A stretch of DNA of 64,000 nucleotides from Collinsella aerofaciens (lineage in GTDB: Bacteria; Actinomycetota; Coriobacteriia; Coriobacteriales; Coriobacteriaceae): positions 124,001-188,000 of the forward strand of contig NZ_JADMWW010000002.1 in the NCBI RefSeq assembly GCF_015548375.1, in the 5' to 3' direction. Both the position numbers and the translations under genes were made by a program. The notes beneath the pieces were generated by a model. It was not told the origin of the DNA. It saw nothing but the letters and a program-made list of their open reading frames with translations, and did not search any database. Shown piece by piece: positions 25,072 to 34,766 of this stretch (position 1 is the stretch's first letter; every line of letters begins with the position of its first letter).

Positions 25072-25566
25072 TTACTCCTTAACGGTTTTCTGTAGCAGGC
25101 AGACGGCCCAGGCGCCGATTCCCTCGCCCTGGCCTTCCCAACCGAGCTTTTCGGTCGTAGTGGCGGCGACGCCCACGTTTCCGACGTCAACGCCCAGGGC
25201 ATGGGCAAGGTTGGCGCGCATGGCATCGCGGTGCGGGGTGATCTTGGGTTGCTGACAGGCAATGGTGCAATCGGCATCGACAAACTCGAAGCCCAGCTCG
25301 CGCGCATAGCCCATCACGCGAGCGAGCAGCACCATCGAATCAGCACCCTCATAGGCGGGGTCGGTATCGGGGAATAGCTTGCCGATGTCTCCCCCGCGGC
25401 AGGCGCCCAGAATGGCGTCGGCCAAGGCGTGCGCGAGCACATCGGCATCCGAGTGGCCCAGCAGGCCACGCTCGTAGGGAATATCGACACCGCCGATGAT
25501 ACATCGACGCCCCTCCACCAGACGGTGAACGTCGTAGCCATGGCCAATGCGCAGGTTACTGAACAT
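25072..25566 (-). CDS. ispF: 2-C-methyl-D-erythritol 2,4-cyclodiphosphate synthase
   Basis: Fifth step of the MEP isoprenoid pathway. The 164-aa protein has RIGHGYDVHRL, LLGHSDADVLAHALADA and the C-terminal ATTTEKLGWEGQGEGIGAWA. ATG 25566 is chosen because the homologous region begins there; the frame upstream is the end of ispD. It overlaps ispD by 11 bases. Confidence 0.96.
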   Translation of the reverse strand: MFSNLRIGHGYDVHRLVEGRRCIIGGVDIPYERGLLGHSDADVLAHALADAILGACRGGDIGKLFPDTDPAYEGADSMVLLARVMGYARELGFEFVDADCTIACQQPKITPHRDAMRANLAHALGVDVGNVGVAATTTEKLGWEGQGEGIGAWAVCLLQKTVKE

Positions 25567-26284
25567 GGGGAAGGTCCTCTCCCTCGGCCATGCGGCCAAG
25601 CAGAATCGCGGTTACGGGACGCAAGTCCTCGGGCACCGTCACCTTAAGGTTATCGCGCGGGCTCCGGACGCAGCGGACGCGCCCACCCATGCGCTCGACC
25701 AGCGACGAATCATCGGTACCGATAAAGCCCTCGGCAATGGCTGCAGCGTGGGCGCGCTTCATAGCATCGACGCTAAAGATCTGCGGCGTCTGCGCGGCCC
25801 AATAGAGCTCACGCGGCGGCGTCTCGACGATATTATCGCCGTCAACGATCTTGAGCGTGTCAATCGCGGGCTGGCCGCACACGACACCGTCGAGAGCACG
25901 GTCGCTCACGAGCACGTCGATAGCGTGGTCGATGGCCTCGGTCGTAATGAGCGGACGAGCGCCATCGTGAATGGCGACGTATTCAAAGCCCGCCGGCACC
26001 GCGTGCACGCCGGCGCGGGTGGAATCCTGACGAGTATCGCCGGCATCGGCAAAGCTGATGGGCGTGTCATAGTCAAACGGGTCGATGGCAAGGCGGCGCA
26101 TCTCGGCACGGCGCTCGGCAGGGCAAACCACGACGATGTGGCCGACCTTATCACTACGGTCAAATGCGCGGATGGACCAGCTCATAAGCGGACGGCCCGC
26201 TACATTGACGAGCTGCTTGCCACCGGGGTTACCAAAGCGCTGGCCGCTGCCACCGGCAACGACTACGGCGCATACGGGCGCCAT
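25556..26284 (-). CDS. ispD: 2-C-methyl-D-erythritol 4-phosphate cytidylyltransferase
   Basis: Third step of the MEP pathway, transferring CMP to MEP. The protein is 242 aa with the nucleotide-binding loop VVVAGGSGQRFGNPGGKQ (the usual second GxG region has a small insertion), AIHDGARPL and QTPQIF. The start shares one base with the disA stop. With ispE at 46069 three MEP genes are in this window. Confidence 0.95.
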   Translation of the reverse strand: MAPVCAVVVAGGSGQRFGNPGGKQLVNVAGRPLMSWSIRAFDRSDKVGHIVVVCPAERRAEMRRLAIDPFDYDTPISFADAGDTRQDSTRAGVHAVPAGFEYVAIHDGARPLITTEAIDHAIDVLVSDRALDGVVCGQPAIDTLKIVDGDNIVETPPRELYWAAQTPQIFSVDAMKRAHAAAIAEGFIGTDDSSLVERMGGRVRCVRSPRDNLKVTVPEDLRPVTAILLGRMAEGEDLPHVQ

Positions 26285-27351
26285 TATGCGTTCCCCTGTT
26301 TGGTGCCCTTCATGCGGTACAGCGAGTCCGCAAGAATGGCAGGGTTGTTGACGCCAAAGTCGCCCAGGCGCTCCGGATCCTCGCTGATGTCGTCCATGAG
26401 CTCCTGCAGCGAGCCGTACTCGTCGACGATCTTCTCGGCCACGCCGTCGCGCACGACGGACACGCGCGAAAGCGTGCGCAGGCCCAGCGGCGTCATGACG
26501 GAGTCCTCGTCCAGGTCGTCATAGCCCAGAACTGCCGCCACGTGCTGCGGGTCGGACAGGTCCTTAGGCGTCATGCGGCTCAGCTCGGCGCGGATCTTCT
26601 CGGCGTTGGCCTCAGAGGAATCGCTTGCGTAGTCGCGGATCATCAAGTCGTATTCGGTATCCATGCTGGAGCCCGCGAGCTGCTCGAGCTGCATCTGCAC
26701 GAGCTTGCCCTGATTACCCAGCTTGACAATGCAATCCTTAAGCTCGGTCTTTGCCTGCTGCATGATCTCGAAGCTCGAGAAGATGCCGGTGATGTCGGCG
26801 AGCGTGACGTAGTCGTCGAGCTCGAGGGCCGTCAGGCGCAGCAGGGAGCGATCGAGCGACTGACGGGTGGTCTGAAGCGTGGCGACGAGCTGGTTGACCG
26901 AGCTCATGATGGTGGTGACGGGCTGGATCTCGTAGCTCTTGCCGTGGACGTACACGTTGACGACGGCACGACGAGCCGAAACCGAGATCACGATGGCGTC
27001 GGTGAGCACCGACATGCGAGCGGCAGTACGGTGACGCATGCCCGTCTCACTCGTGGCGAGCGAGGGATCGGGATTGAGGTGGAAGTTGGCACGCAGGATC
27101 TGGGTGAGGTCGCCATCGATAACGATGGCACCGTCCATCTTGGAGAGCTCGAACAGGCGGTTCGAGGTAAACGAAATGTTGAGCGGGAAGCCGTCGTTAC
27201 CGGCGGCGAGCACGTTTTCGGTGTCGCCGACGCAGATAAGGGCGCCCAGGTGACCGGCAATGATCATGTCGAGGGCGGTGCGGATCGGCTGACCGGGGGC
27301 AGTCAGGCGGATGGCCTGTTCCATACGCTTTTGCAGCTCGTTCTTATCCAA
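26284..27351 (-). CDS. disA: Diadenylate cyclase / DNA-integrity scanning protein DisA
   Basis: Makes c-di-AMP from two ATP and scans DNA for branches. At 355 aa it has the N-terminal DAC domain with D73-G74-A75 and R106-H-R-T109, a helical linker and a C-terminal HhH DNA-binding region. The start codon is TTG 27351, with GGGAG seven bases upstream; no ATG is in frame nearby. RadA, its usual neighbour, is not next to it. First gene of the disA-ispDF-cysS-rlmB-yacP run. Confidence 0.96.
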   Translation of the reverse strand: MDKNELQKRMEQAIRLTAPGQPIRTALDMIIAGHLGALICVGDTENVLAAGNDGFPLNISFTSNRLFELSKMDGAIVIDGDLTQILRANFHLNPDPSLATSETGMRHRTAARMSVLTDAIVISVSARRAVVNVYVHGKSYEIQPVTTIMSSVNQLVATLQTTRQSLDRSLLRLTALELDDYVTLADITGIFSSFEIMQQAKTELKDCIVKLGNQGKLVQMQLEQLAGSSMDTEYDLMIRDYASDSSEANAEKIRAELSRMTPKDLSDPQHVAAVLGYDDLDEDSVMTPLGLRTLSRVSVVRDGVAEKIVDEYGSLQELMDDISEDPERLGDFGVNNPAILADSLYRMKGTKQGNA

Positions 27352-27507
27352 GGCATCGCTCCCATCGTATACGCTCCATAAACGTCAATAAGTTTCTCAC
27401 GGTTTGCCCCTGTGACGCCCGCAAAATCCGATGCTTACAGAATGAGCGAACACAGCTGAGAGCCCCAATCCAAATGAGCTGCTTATGTGGTAGCATCGGG
27501 ATTCGCA

Positions 27508-27612
27508 TAAATGAGGGAGTAGTCGCGTGATCGGGTTCGCCTCCGGTGGCGCGGCAAGTCAACACACTGGCCGATGCGGCCTGGCTTGCCTTAATGAACG
27601 AGACTCGTGGCT
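27508..27612 (+). ncRNA. yybP-ykoY manganese riboswitch upstream of mntP
   Basis: The leader contains GGGAGTAGTCGCG, then GGCAAGTCAACACACTGGCC and GCTTGCCTTAATGAACGAGA, matching the conserved ends and P1/P3 elements of the yybP-ykoY family as I know it. These RNAs bind Mn2+ and switch on Mn exporters. Here the terminator hairpin at 27601-27646 overlaps its 3' side, so control should be at transcription. Confidence 0.85.
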
Positions 27613-27646
27613 GTGCGCGCAACGCGTACGCCACGAGTCTTTTTTG
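27601..27646 (+). terminator. Riboswitch-controlled terminator before mntP
   Basis: AGACTCGTGGC pairs with GCCACGAGTCT over an 18-base loop, followed by TTTTTTG. It starts within the riboswitch 3' end, so metal binding can compete with it. Confidence 0.85.
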
Positions 27647-27698
27647 TTACTCCCCCAAGAGGTACACGCGGGCCCGCCCGCAGAGAGGGAGCCAGACT

Positions 27699-28277
27699 AT
27701 GGGACTCGCAGAGCTCGTGTTGCTCGCCGTTGGCCTTTCGATGGACGCCTTTGCCGTATCCATCTGCAAGGGCCTTGGCATGAAGAAGATCAACCTTAAG
27801 GTCGCCGTAGTGCTCGGCCTGTTCTTTGGCGGCTTCCAGGCAGGCATGCCCGTGATCGGATGGGCGCTTGGCAGTCAATTCATGAGCATCATCGGCCCCA
27901 TCGACCACTGGATCGCTTTTATCCTGCTCGCCTTCATCGGCGGCAAAATGCTGTGGGAGGCCTTTACCGAGGACGAGGATGAAGGCGACGGCAAGGATGC
28001 CGAGAAGATTGAACTGGGCGAGTACCTGATCCTCGCCATCGCCACCTCAATCGACGCCCTGGCCGTGGGCATCTCGTTCGCCGCGCTCTCGGTTGACATC
28101 GTGCCCGCTGTATCGCTTATCGGCGTCACAACGTTTATCTTCTCCGTCGCCGGCGTAGCGATCGGCCACACCTTTGGCGCGCGCTACGAAAAACCCGCCA
28201 CCATCGTGGGTGGCGTCGTGCTCATCCTTATCGGCCTCAAGATCCTGCTGGAACACTTGGGTTTTTTGGTGCTGTAA
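27699..28277 (+). CDS. mntP: Manganese efflux pump MntP
   Basis: Membrane exporter of 192 aa with six helices and the paired motifs LLAVGLSMDAFAVSICKGLG and LAIATSIDALAVGISFA holding the conserved Asp residues. ATG 27699 has GAGGGA nine bases upstream; the longer frame upstream is leader RNA. Expression should rise with Mn2+ through the yybP-ykoY riboswitch. Confidence 0.95.
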   Translation: MGLAELVLLAVGLSMDAFAVSICKGLGMKKINLKVAVVLGLFFGGFQAGMPVIGWALGSQFMSIIGPIDHWIAFILLAFIGGKMLWEAFTEDEDEGDGKDAEKIELGEYLILAIATSIDALAVGISFAALSVDIVPAVSLIGVTTFIFSVAGVAIGHTFGARYEKPATIVGGVVLILIGLKILLEHLGFLVL

Positions 28278-28310
28278 AACACCCTTCAAAACTAAACGTC
28301 CGTATGAGGC

Positions 28311-28381
28311 CTCATGCAGAGTTTTGCATGAGCCTTTTCATGCAGACTTTTGCATGTCATACTAGGATGCAAAAGTCTGCA
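28311..28381 (+). promoter_or_regulatory. Three HipB-type operators upstream of hipB
   Basis: Sites with the pattern TGCA-N6-TGCA: CTCATGCA/TGCATGAG (28311-28332), CATGCA/TGCATG (28339-28356) and GATGCA/TGCA (28366-28381). The spacing of starts is 27-28 bases. A possible -10, CATACT (28358-28363), lies between sites 2 and 3, so binding would shut the promoter. Confidence 0.75.
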
Positions 28382-28396
28382 CGTTAGGAGATTGCC

Positions 28397-28828
28397 ATGA
28401 ATACCCTTCTCATCACCACGCCGCGCCAAGCCGGCATCTACGTGCGTCAGGCGCGCGAGGCGCAGGGGATCACCCGTGCCGCCCTCGCTAAAAAAGCCGG
28501 TGTTTCGGAACGCCTGCTCGCATCGCTCGAGCTAGGAGACGCCACCGGCATTCGACTCGACAAGTTGCTGACCGTCTTTAACGCACTCGGCATTGGTCTC
28601 TTCGCGCAAAGCGATAACGACTCCATCGCATCGCCCTCCGAACATCCGACGACGATAGTGAACCTCCCTATCGCGAACTCGAATACCCTGCCAAAGCCAA
28701 GCGCAGGCAGACGACCCACTCGACAAGGAACGCCATCTTCCTATGGTGCCTTGCTGGCCCAAATCGCAGCCGAGCAAGGCCTTTCCGGCACTTCAAACCT
28801 CTCCTTTGGCTGCAAGGTTGTGAAATAA
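28397..28828 (+). CDS. hipB: HipB-like antitoxin, XRE-family DNA-binding protein
   Basis: A 143-aa protein with an XRE helix-turn-helix at residues ~12-70 (VRQAREAQGITRAALAKKAG, SERLLASLELGD) and a disordered Pro/Ser/Thr-rich tail of ~70 residues, longer than E. coli HipB. It should neutralise HipA and repress the operon through the TGCA operators upstream. TAGGAG lies seven bases before the ATG, and hipA starts directly after its stop (TAAATG). Confidence 0.88.
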   Translation: MNTLLITTPRQAGIYVRQAREAQGITRAALAKKAGVSERLLASLELGDATGIRLDKLLTVFNALGIGLFAQSDNDSIASPSEHPTTIVNLPIANSNTLPKPSAGRRPTRQGTPSSYGALLAQIAAEQGLSGTSNLSFGCKVVK

Positions 28829-30133
28829 ATGGCAGAGATGGAGCTCGCGACCCTCATTTGTGGCGAAATCGCCGGCACTCTCCGCCAAGACGAGCATGGA
28901 CTCTGCAGCTTTGCATACGCCCCAACCTATCGCGGAGCACCGTTATCGCTAACAATGCCGCTTTCCAATCGCACGTATGGCCATAGCATCGTCCGCCCGT
29001 TCCTATTTGGCCTTTTGCCCGACAGTCAAGAGCAGCGTCGCGCTATTGCCACCGAGCATGATGTTGCATCCAACAACCCCGTCGCCCTCTTGTGCCATAT
29101 CGGTCTAGACTGCGCGGGGGCCGTTCAGTTTTGTCGAGCCGATCAATTAGACGCCGCCCGCGGCAGGGTCTCGGCATACCGCCCGCTTACCAATTCTCAA
29201 ATCGCTCACAAGCTCAAAGCAATTCGCGATGACGAAAGAGAGGCATGGATGGGCTCCAACGAAAGCTGGTCCCTGGGCGGCAATCAAGGCAAATTTGCAC
29301 TAGCTTGGCATGATGGCCAATGGTGCGAATGTCTAGGGTCATCCCCCACTACCCATATCTTCAAAAATGGTGTCGTTGGGTTCAAACATCAGGCCTTAAA
29401 CGAATTCGTCTGCATGAAAACGGCTCGGCGTGTTGGCATTCCAACTGCCAACGTCTCCTATTACACATTTGAAGACGAAGCCGCGCTCGTCGTTGAACGG
29501 TACGACAGAATGGTCAATAGCAGCGGAAATATCGAAAGGCTGCATCAGGAGGACTTTTGCCAGGCGCTCGGTGTATTGCCAATCCAGAAATACACCGCCG
29601 ACGGAGGACCAACTACACGAGACATCCAAGAACGACTGATTAACACAGTCCCCCACCACATGAATCTTGTGCTTTTTACCTATATGTTGTTCTATAACGC
29701 CATTATCGGAGCGCCTGACGCACACGCTAAAAACTACTCGCTCATCCTTGGCAAAGGCACAAACGCGGCGCTCGCACCCATGTACGATGTCGCATCGGGG
29801 CTGGCATACGAGCGCATGCGCCGCCGGGCGCGCCTTGCCATGAGCGTTGGCGGCGAAAATCGTGTGGGGCGCATCGGTCCAGGCGCTATCCGCCGATACC
29901 ACGGTATGGGCGACCCCGCGCTGGAGGCGGCACTCACCGATGCCGGGCTATCCGAGAAGTTTTGCTTTGCGACCATGAGGGACCTCGCCTACGAGGTACC
30001 CATTTGCATGGAAGAGGTCATGGACGAATACGCCGACCTGCCCGGCATGGCGGACCTACGCGAGCATATGCTCGGCCCCGTCCGCGAAAACTGCAAGCGC
30101 ACCCTCGACCTCATCAGGGCAGAAATGGACTAG
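28829..30133 (+). CDS. hipA: HipA-type serine/threonine kinase toxin
   Basis: A 434-aa kinase; E. coli HipA phosphorylates glutamyl-tRNA synthetase and causes persistence. It has a couple_hipA N-terminal domain, a flexible loop SLGGNQGKFALA, SPTTHIFK, catalytic D297-x4-N302 in PDAHAKNYSL and metal-binding D320 in MYDVAS, 23 residues later as in HipA. The start follows the hipB stop with no gap. Codon use and GC look lower at the 5' part than in core genes, suggesting transfer. Confidence 0.92.
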   Translation: MAEMELATLICGEIAGTLRQDEHGLCSFAYAPTYRGAPLSLTMPLSNRTYGHSIVRPFLFGLLPDSQEQRRAIATEHDVASNNPVALLCHIGLDCAGAVQFCRADQLDAARGRVSAYRPLTNSQIAHKLKAIRDDEREAWMGSNESWSLGGNQGKFALAWHDGQWCECLGSSPTTHIFKNGVVGFKHQALNEFVCMKTARRVGIPTANVSYYTFEDEAALVVERYDRMVNSSGNIERLHQEDFCQALGVLPIQKYTADGGPTTRDIQERLINTVPHHMNLVLFTYMLFYNAIIGAPDAHAKNYSLILGKGTNAALAPMYDVASGLAYERMRRRARLAMSVGGENRVGRIGPGAIRRYHGMGDPALEAALTDAGLSEKFCFATMRDLAYEVPICMEEVMDEYADLPGMADLREHMLGPVRENCKRTLDLIRAEMD

Positions 30134-30163
30134 GTGGCCGTAATTTCGCAATTATCAAACAAA

Positions 30164-30206
30164 AGAGAGGGGGCACCCGTCGCAAAAGACCGGGTGCCCC
30201 CTCTCA
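30164..30206 (-). terminator. Terminator of pepD
   Basis: AGAGGGGGCACCCG pairs with CGGGTGCCCCCTCT; on the minus strand it runs into CTTTTGTTTG. It lies 55 bases past the pepD stop and also faces the end of hipA. Confidence 0.88.
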
Positions 30207-30260
30207 TAATGTCATTTGCAATCCGCTAGCACGTGACTCGGACTGCTGCTAGCGCAACCT

Positions 30261-31718
30261 TTACGCAGCGAGGCGCTTGAGGACGTCGATGAGCAGCTCG
30301 TAGAAGCGCTCGGCAGAAGCGAGCTCCATGCTCTCGTCCGGGGTATGGACATCGGAGAGCGTCGGGCCCACGGCGATGGCGTCCAGGCCGTGCAGAGCCT
30401 CGGCAAACAGGCCGCACTCAAGGCCGGCGTGAATGGACTCGATGCGCAGCTCGGAGCCAAAGAGCTCTCGATAGCTCTCGACAAAGACTTCGCGGACCGG
30501 CGAATGCTCGGCATAGCTCCAGCCGGGATACTCAAACTCAAACTTGGCGTCGAAGCCCAGGACATCGGCCAGCGTCTGCAGACGGTCCTTGAACTCGTTC
30601 TGCAGCGAGGTGATCGAAGAGCGCGGGGACAGCATAATCTTGACCTCGTCATCGGAGGTGGCGACCACGCCGATGTTGGAGGAAACCTCGACGGAGCCGT
30701 CGGTGGCGACGTTGCGGCGAATCACGCCGTTAGGGGCAAGGCGCAGGGCGCGGATGAGGGCAAGCGCGGACTTCTGGTCCATGGCCTCAACCTCGGCGTC
30801 GTCGGCAATCTCGACGGTGCAAGTAAAGCCGGGGTCGAAGACCTCGAGCTCGGCAGTGACGTCGGCGATGATGCCCTTTGCGATCTGGGCCGCGGCCTCG
30901 GCGGCAGCGTGGTCGGCGTAGACCAGAACAGCCTTGCACTCACGGTTGATGGCGTTGTCCTTGGTGCCGCCGTTAAAGCTAACGATGGCGGGCTCGCCGG
31001 CAACCATCAGGCGGTCGATGATGCGGGCCATGATGAGGTTGCCGTTGCCGCGCTCCAGGTTGATATCGCTGCCGGAGTGGCCGCCCAGCAGGCCGGAGAT
31101 GTCGAGCGTGAGGGTGCTACCGGTCTTGTGCTCGCGCGCGATCGGGCAGGTGTAGGTAACGACGACGCCGCCGGCACAGCTGACGGTGGCAACGCCCTCT
31201 TCCTCGGAGTCAAGGTTGATCATGGTGCGGGCGCTAATCTGGGACTTGTCGAGCGTCTCGGCGCCAACCAGGCCAGTCTCCTCGTCGGTGGTGAACACGC
31301 ACTCGAGGGCCGGATGGGTAATCGAATCGTCGTTGAGCACGGTAAGCATAAGCGCGACGGCAATACCGTTGTCGGCGCCCAGAGTGGTGCCGTTAGCGGT
31401 GAGGACGCCGTCCTTGACGACCAGGTCGATACCATCGGTCGTAAAGTCGTGCTCAACGGAGCCCAACTTGTCGCACACCATATCGATGTGGCCCTGCAGC
31501 ATCACGGTCGGGGCATTCTCGGCACCGGCAGATGCGGGCTTGCGAATGATGACGTTGTAGACCTCGTCCTGGTACACATCGAGACCGCGCTCCTTGGCAA
31601 ACGCAACCAGGAAATCGCTGATGCCCTTCTCGTTGCCAGACCCACGGGGGATCGCGCTGACCTCCTCAAAGAAATGGAACAGCTGGGCGGGCTCGTAGCC
31701 GGTAATCTTGTAGTCCAT
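30261..31718 (-). CDS. pepD: Aminoacyl-histidine dipeptidase (peptidase M20C)
   Basis: Cytoplasmic zinc dipeptidase of 485 aa cleaving Xaa-His and other dipeptides. The metal site is visible: LQGHIDMV, LGADNGIAVA, TTDEETGLVGA, and later IHAGLECGLFAE. ATG 31718 is chosen since AAGGAGG lies just upstream; the longer frame has no similarity. Monocistronic with its own terminator. Confidence 0.95.
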   Translation of the reverse strand: MDYKITGYEPAQLFHFFEEVSAIPRGSGNEKGISDFLVAFAKERGLDVYQDEVYNVIIRKPASAGAENAPTVMLQGHIDMVCDKLGSVEHDFTTDGIDLVVKDGVLTANGTTLGADNGIAVALMLTVLNDDSITHPALECVFTTDEETGLVGAETLDKSQISARTMINLDSEEEGVATVSCAGGVVVTYTCPIAREHKTGSTLTLDISGLLGGHSGSDINLERGNGNLIMARIIDRLMVAGEPAIVSFNGGTKDNAINRECKAVLVYADHAAAEAAAQIAKGIIADVTAELEVFDPGFTCTVEIADDAEVEAMDQKSALALIRALRLAPNGVIRRNVATDGSVEVSSNIGVVATSDDEVKIMLSPRSSITSLQNEFKDRLQTLADVLGFDAKFEFEYPGWSYAEHSPVREVFVESYRELFGSELRIESIHAGLECGLFAEALHGLDAIAVGPTLSDVHTPDESMELASAERFYELLIDVLKRLAA

Positions 31719-31872
31719 GGTGCCTCCTTGGCGCAACTGGTTAGACAGTAAGACATGCGACTTGTATATTCCCAGACTTTGCGTGCATAAACCAGTCGAA
31801 AACGCCGAGCGCCCTCGCATCATCGGCTAACGGTGGACCGCATAGCGTAACGGTCACAACTTCGCAGCTCTA

Positions 31873-31908
31873 CAAATCGAGGCGCCCTTGCCAGAGCGCC
31901 TCGATTGC
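31873..31908 (-). terminator. Terminator of clpC
   Basis: AATCGAGGCGC and GCGCCTCGATT form an 11-bp stem with a ten-base loop; the minus strand continues TTGTAG. It lies 24 bases after the clpC stop. Confidence 0.75.
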
Positions 31909-31931
31909 GCGTATCAAATTGTCGCCACGCC

Positions 31932-34574
31932 CTACAGCGCGCCGGAACCGGCTTGCATCATGCCGCCGGGGCCCGAGGTCACGCCGCCGCTCACGGGCGC
32001 GGCGTTGCCGGTGTGCGGTGCCGCCGGAGCGGTATCGCCACCGAGCGTGCCCGCCGGACACGGCGCTGGAATCTCGCCTGTGCCATGGCTAAAGACGAAC
32101 TTGCCGTCGGCCACGTCGCACAGGACGGTATCGCCCTCGCCCCACTCGCCGGCCAGCAGCTCCTCGGACAGCGGGTCCTCGATGAGCTTTTGGATGGCGC
32201 GGCGCAGCGGACGCGCGCCATTGGTGAGGTCAGTGCCCTCGGCCACGATCTTGTCGTAGGCCGCATCGGTGAGCTTGATGTTCATGCCATTAGCGATCAG
32301 GCGCTGACGCAGGTCGTCCACCAGCAGGTGCGCGATCTTGGTCAGGTTCTCGCCCGAGAGCTTCTGGAACACCACAATGTCGTCGATACGGTTGAGCAAC
32401 TCGGGGCGGAACAGGCGCTTGAGCTCGCCCATCGCGCGGCCCTTGATCTCGCTCGACGTGAGACCCTGCTCGCCGGTGGTGCCAAAGCCAACGCTCGCAT
32501 CCTGCGCGATCTCGCGGGCGCCCACGTTTGACGTCATGATGATCACGGTGTTGCGGAAGTCAACCGTCTTGCCCTGGCTATCGGTCAGACGACCCTCCTC
32601 CAGCACCTGTAGCAGGATATTGAAGATGTCGGGGTGCGCCTTCTCGATCTCGTCGAACAGCACGACCGAGTACGGGTGACGGCGAACAGCCTTGGTGAGC
32701 TGGCCGCCCTCGTCGTGGCCCACATAGCCCGGGGGGCTACCGATGAGCTTGGAGACCTCGAACTCACTGCCAAACTCCGACATATCGAAGCTGATGAGCG
32801 CGTCCTTGCTGCCAAAGAGATACTCGGCGAGCGTCTTGGCGAGCTCGGTTTTGCCCGTGCCGGTGGGGCCCAGGAAGATAAAGCTGCCGCCGGGGCGACG
32901 CGGGTCCTTGAGCGGCGAGCGGCTGCGGCGCACGGCCTTGGCAACGGCCTCGACGGCCTCGTCCTGACCGATGATGCGCGTCTTGAGCACGCTTTCGGCC
33001 TGCAGCAGGCGGCGGCTCTCGCTCTCGGTGAGCGAGGACACCGGCACGCCCGAGGTCACGGACACGATGTCGGCAATCTGGGAGACATCGATGGTGAGCG
33101 GGCTGGCGTCGAGCTCGGCCGTCCAGGCAGCCTTGGCCTCGGCGAGCTCAATCTCGGCAGCCTTTTGCTGCTCGGTGATCTCGGCGGCCTTGTTCATGTC
33201 GTCGCTCTCGGTGGCCTCCTGCGCGGCGGCCTTAAGCTCCTCCACGCGATGCTCGGCCTCGCGCACCGGCTCGGGCGCGCGGTTGGCGGCGATGCGGGCG
33301 CGGGCGCCGGCCTCGTCAATGAGGTCGATGGCCTTATCGGGCAGGAAGCGATCCTGGATGTAGCGGTTGGAGAGGTTCGCGGCGGCCTCGATAGCACCCT
33401 GCGTATAGCGCACATGGTGGTGCTCCTCGTAGCGCGGCTTGAGCGCGGTCAGGATCTTGACCGTGTCCTCGACGCTCGGCTCCTCGACATCGATGGTCTG
33501 GAAGCGACGCTCGAAGGCCGGGTCCTTGGTGAGGTACTTGCGGAACTCCTCGGCCGTGGTGGCACCGATGATCTGGAAAGCACCGCGTGCGAGAACGGGC
33601 TTGAGCATGGAGCTCGCGTCGATGGAGCCCTCGGCAGAGCCGGCACCGATGATGGTGTGCATCTCGTCAATAAACAGGATGACGTCGTCAGCTTCGGTGG
33701 CCTCCTGGATCACGTTCTTGAGGCGCTCCTCAAACTCACCGCGATACTTGGCACCCGCGACAAGACCCGGCAGGTCGAGCGTCCAGATATTCTGGTTCAT
33801 GAGGTTCTCGGGCACGTTGCCGGCTGCAATCTGCTGAGCCAGGCCCTCGACGATGGCCGTCTTGCCCACGCCGGGGTCGCCCAGAATGAGCGGGTTGTTC
33901 TTGGTGCGGCGCGAAAGAATTTCCATCATACGCTGGACTTCCTTTTCGCGACCAATTACAGGGTCGAGCTCGCCATCGCGCGCCTTTTGCGTGAGGTTGG
34001 TGGCGAACTGCTTGAGCGTATCGGTGCCACTCCCCTTTTGCTGAGAGGCATCCGAGCCGCTAAAGAACGGCAGGCCCGCACCGGGACGACCAGCACCGGC
34101 GCCGGCAAGCGGACGCTTCTTGTCCTGGTCCTTGGCGGTGAGTTTCTCGATAGCCTTTTTGATGGAGGCGGACGACACGCCCAGGCGCATGAGGATGTCC
34201 ATGGCCATGCCGTTGCCCTCTTCGACGATACCGATGAGCAGGTGCTCGGTCGACACGTAGGTCTGATTGTTCTCGCGCGCCACGCGGAATGAACGCTCCA
34301 TCACGCTAATGACGAGCGGCGTAAAGGCAAGCTTGGCAGCCTCGGTCTCCTCGCTGGGCTCGGGGACCGTGGTCTGGACCTCCTTGAGGGTGTCCATGAT
34401 GTCGTCGTAGGAGATATCAAGCGAGCGCAGCGCCTCGGCAGCGATGCCCTCGTCCTCCTTGGCGAGTGCGAGCAGCAGGTGCTCGGTGCCCACCTTATTT
34501 GAGTGCAGATCGAGCGCCTCCTGTTTGGCCATCGACATGACCTTGCGCGCTCGATCGGTAAATCTATCTAACAT
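31932..34574 (-). CDS. clpC: ATP-dependent Clp protease ATP-binding subunit ClpC
   Basis: AAA+ unfoldase of 880 aa that feeds substrates to ClpP. It has two Clp_N repeats, AAA-1 with GDPGVGKT (~residue 245), a short middle coiled coil with UVR-like spacing, AAA-2 with GPTGTGKT (~580), and a Pro/Gly/Ala-rich tail of ~40 residues. ATG 34574 is chosen because AAGGA is seven bases upstream. There is no ctsR-mcsAB operon around it, and I see no CtsR, CIRCE or HAIR box. Confidence 0.95.
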   Translation of the reverse strand: MLDRFTDRARKVMSMAKQEALDLHSNKVGTEHLLLALAKEDEGIAAEALRSLDISYDDIMDTLKEVQTTVPEPSEETEAAKLAFTPLVISVMERSFRVARENNQTYVSTEHLLIGIVEEGNGMAMDILMRLGVSSASIKKAIEKLTAKDQDKKRPLAGAGAGRPGAGLPFFSGSDASQQKGSGTDTLKQFATNLTQKARDGELDPVIGREKEVQRMMEILSRRTKNNPLILGDPGVGKTAIVEGLAQQIAAGNVPENLMNQNIWTLDLPGLVAGAKYRGEFEERLKNVIQEATEADDVILFIDEMHTIIGAGSAEGSIDASSMLKPVLARGAFQIIGATTAEEFRKYLTKDPAFERRFQTIDVEEPSVEDTVKILTALKPRYEEHHHVRYTQGAIEAAANLSNRYIQDRFLPDKAIDLIDEAGARARIAANRAPEPVREAEHRVEELKAAAQEATESDDMNKAAEITEQQKAAEIELAEAKAAWTAELDASPLTIDVSQIADIVSVTSGVPVSSLTESESRRLLQAESVLKTRIIGQDEAVEAVAKAVRRSRSPLKDPRRPGGSFIFLGPTGTGKTELAKTLAEYLFGSKDALISFDMSEFGSEFEVSKLIGSPPGYVGHDEGGQLTKAVRRHPYSVVLFDEIEKAHPDIFNILLQVLEEGRLTDSQGKTVDFRNTVIIMTSNVGAREIAQDASVGFGTTGEQGLTSSEIKGRAMGELKRLFRPELLNRIDDIVVFQKLSGENLTKIAHLLVDDLRQRLIANGMNIKLTDAAYDKIVAEGTDLTNGARPLRRAIQKLIEDPLSEELLAGEWGEGDTVLCDVADGKFVFSHGTGEIPAPCPAGTLGGDTAPAAPHTGNAAPVSGGVTSGPGGMMQAGSGAL

Positions 34575-34766
34575 GCTCGTTTCCTTACATGAGTTCATCG
34601 AAATCAAAACGCCCGCCCGTCGGCGGCGCTTTTGTCTCTTTACCCACAGGTTGTCTATGTTAACAGCTGGAGGAATATCTATAAACCCGGCTCACATGAA
34701 TGCAGGTTATGACCGCATCGCGGGACTCACCGCGCGATGCGCGACAGGCGCCCCGCAAGAGAAACC

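Noticed and set aside
34575-34766. CtsR, CIRCE or HAIR heat-shock operator before clpC
   Set aside because: None of the consensus sequences is present in the spacer.
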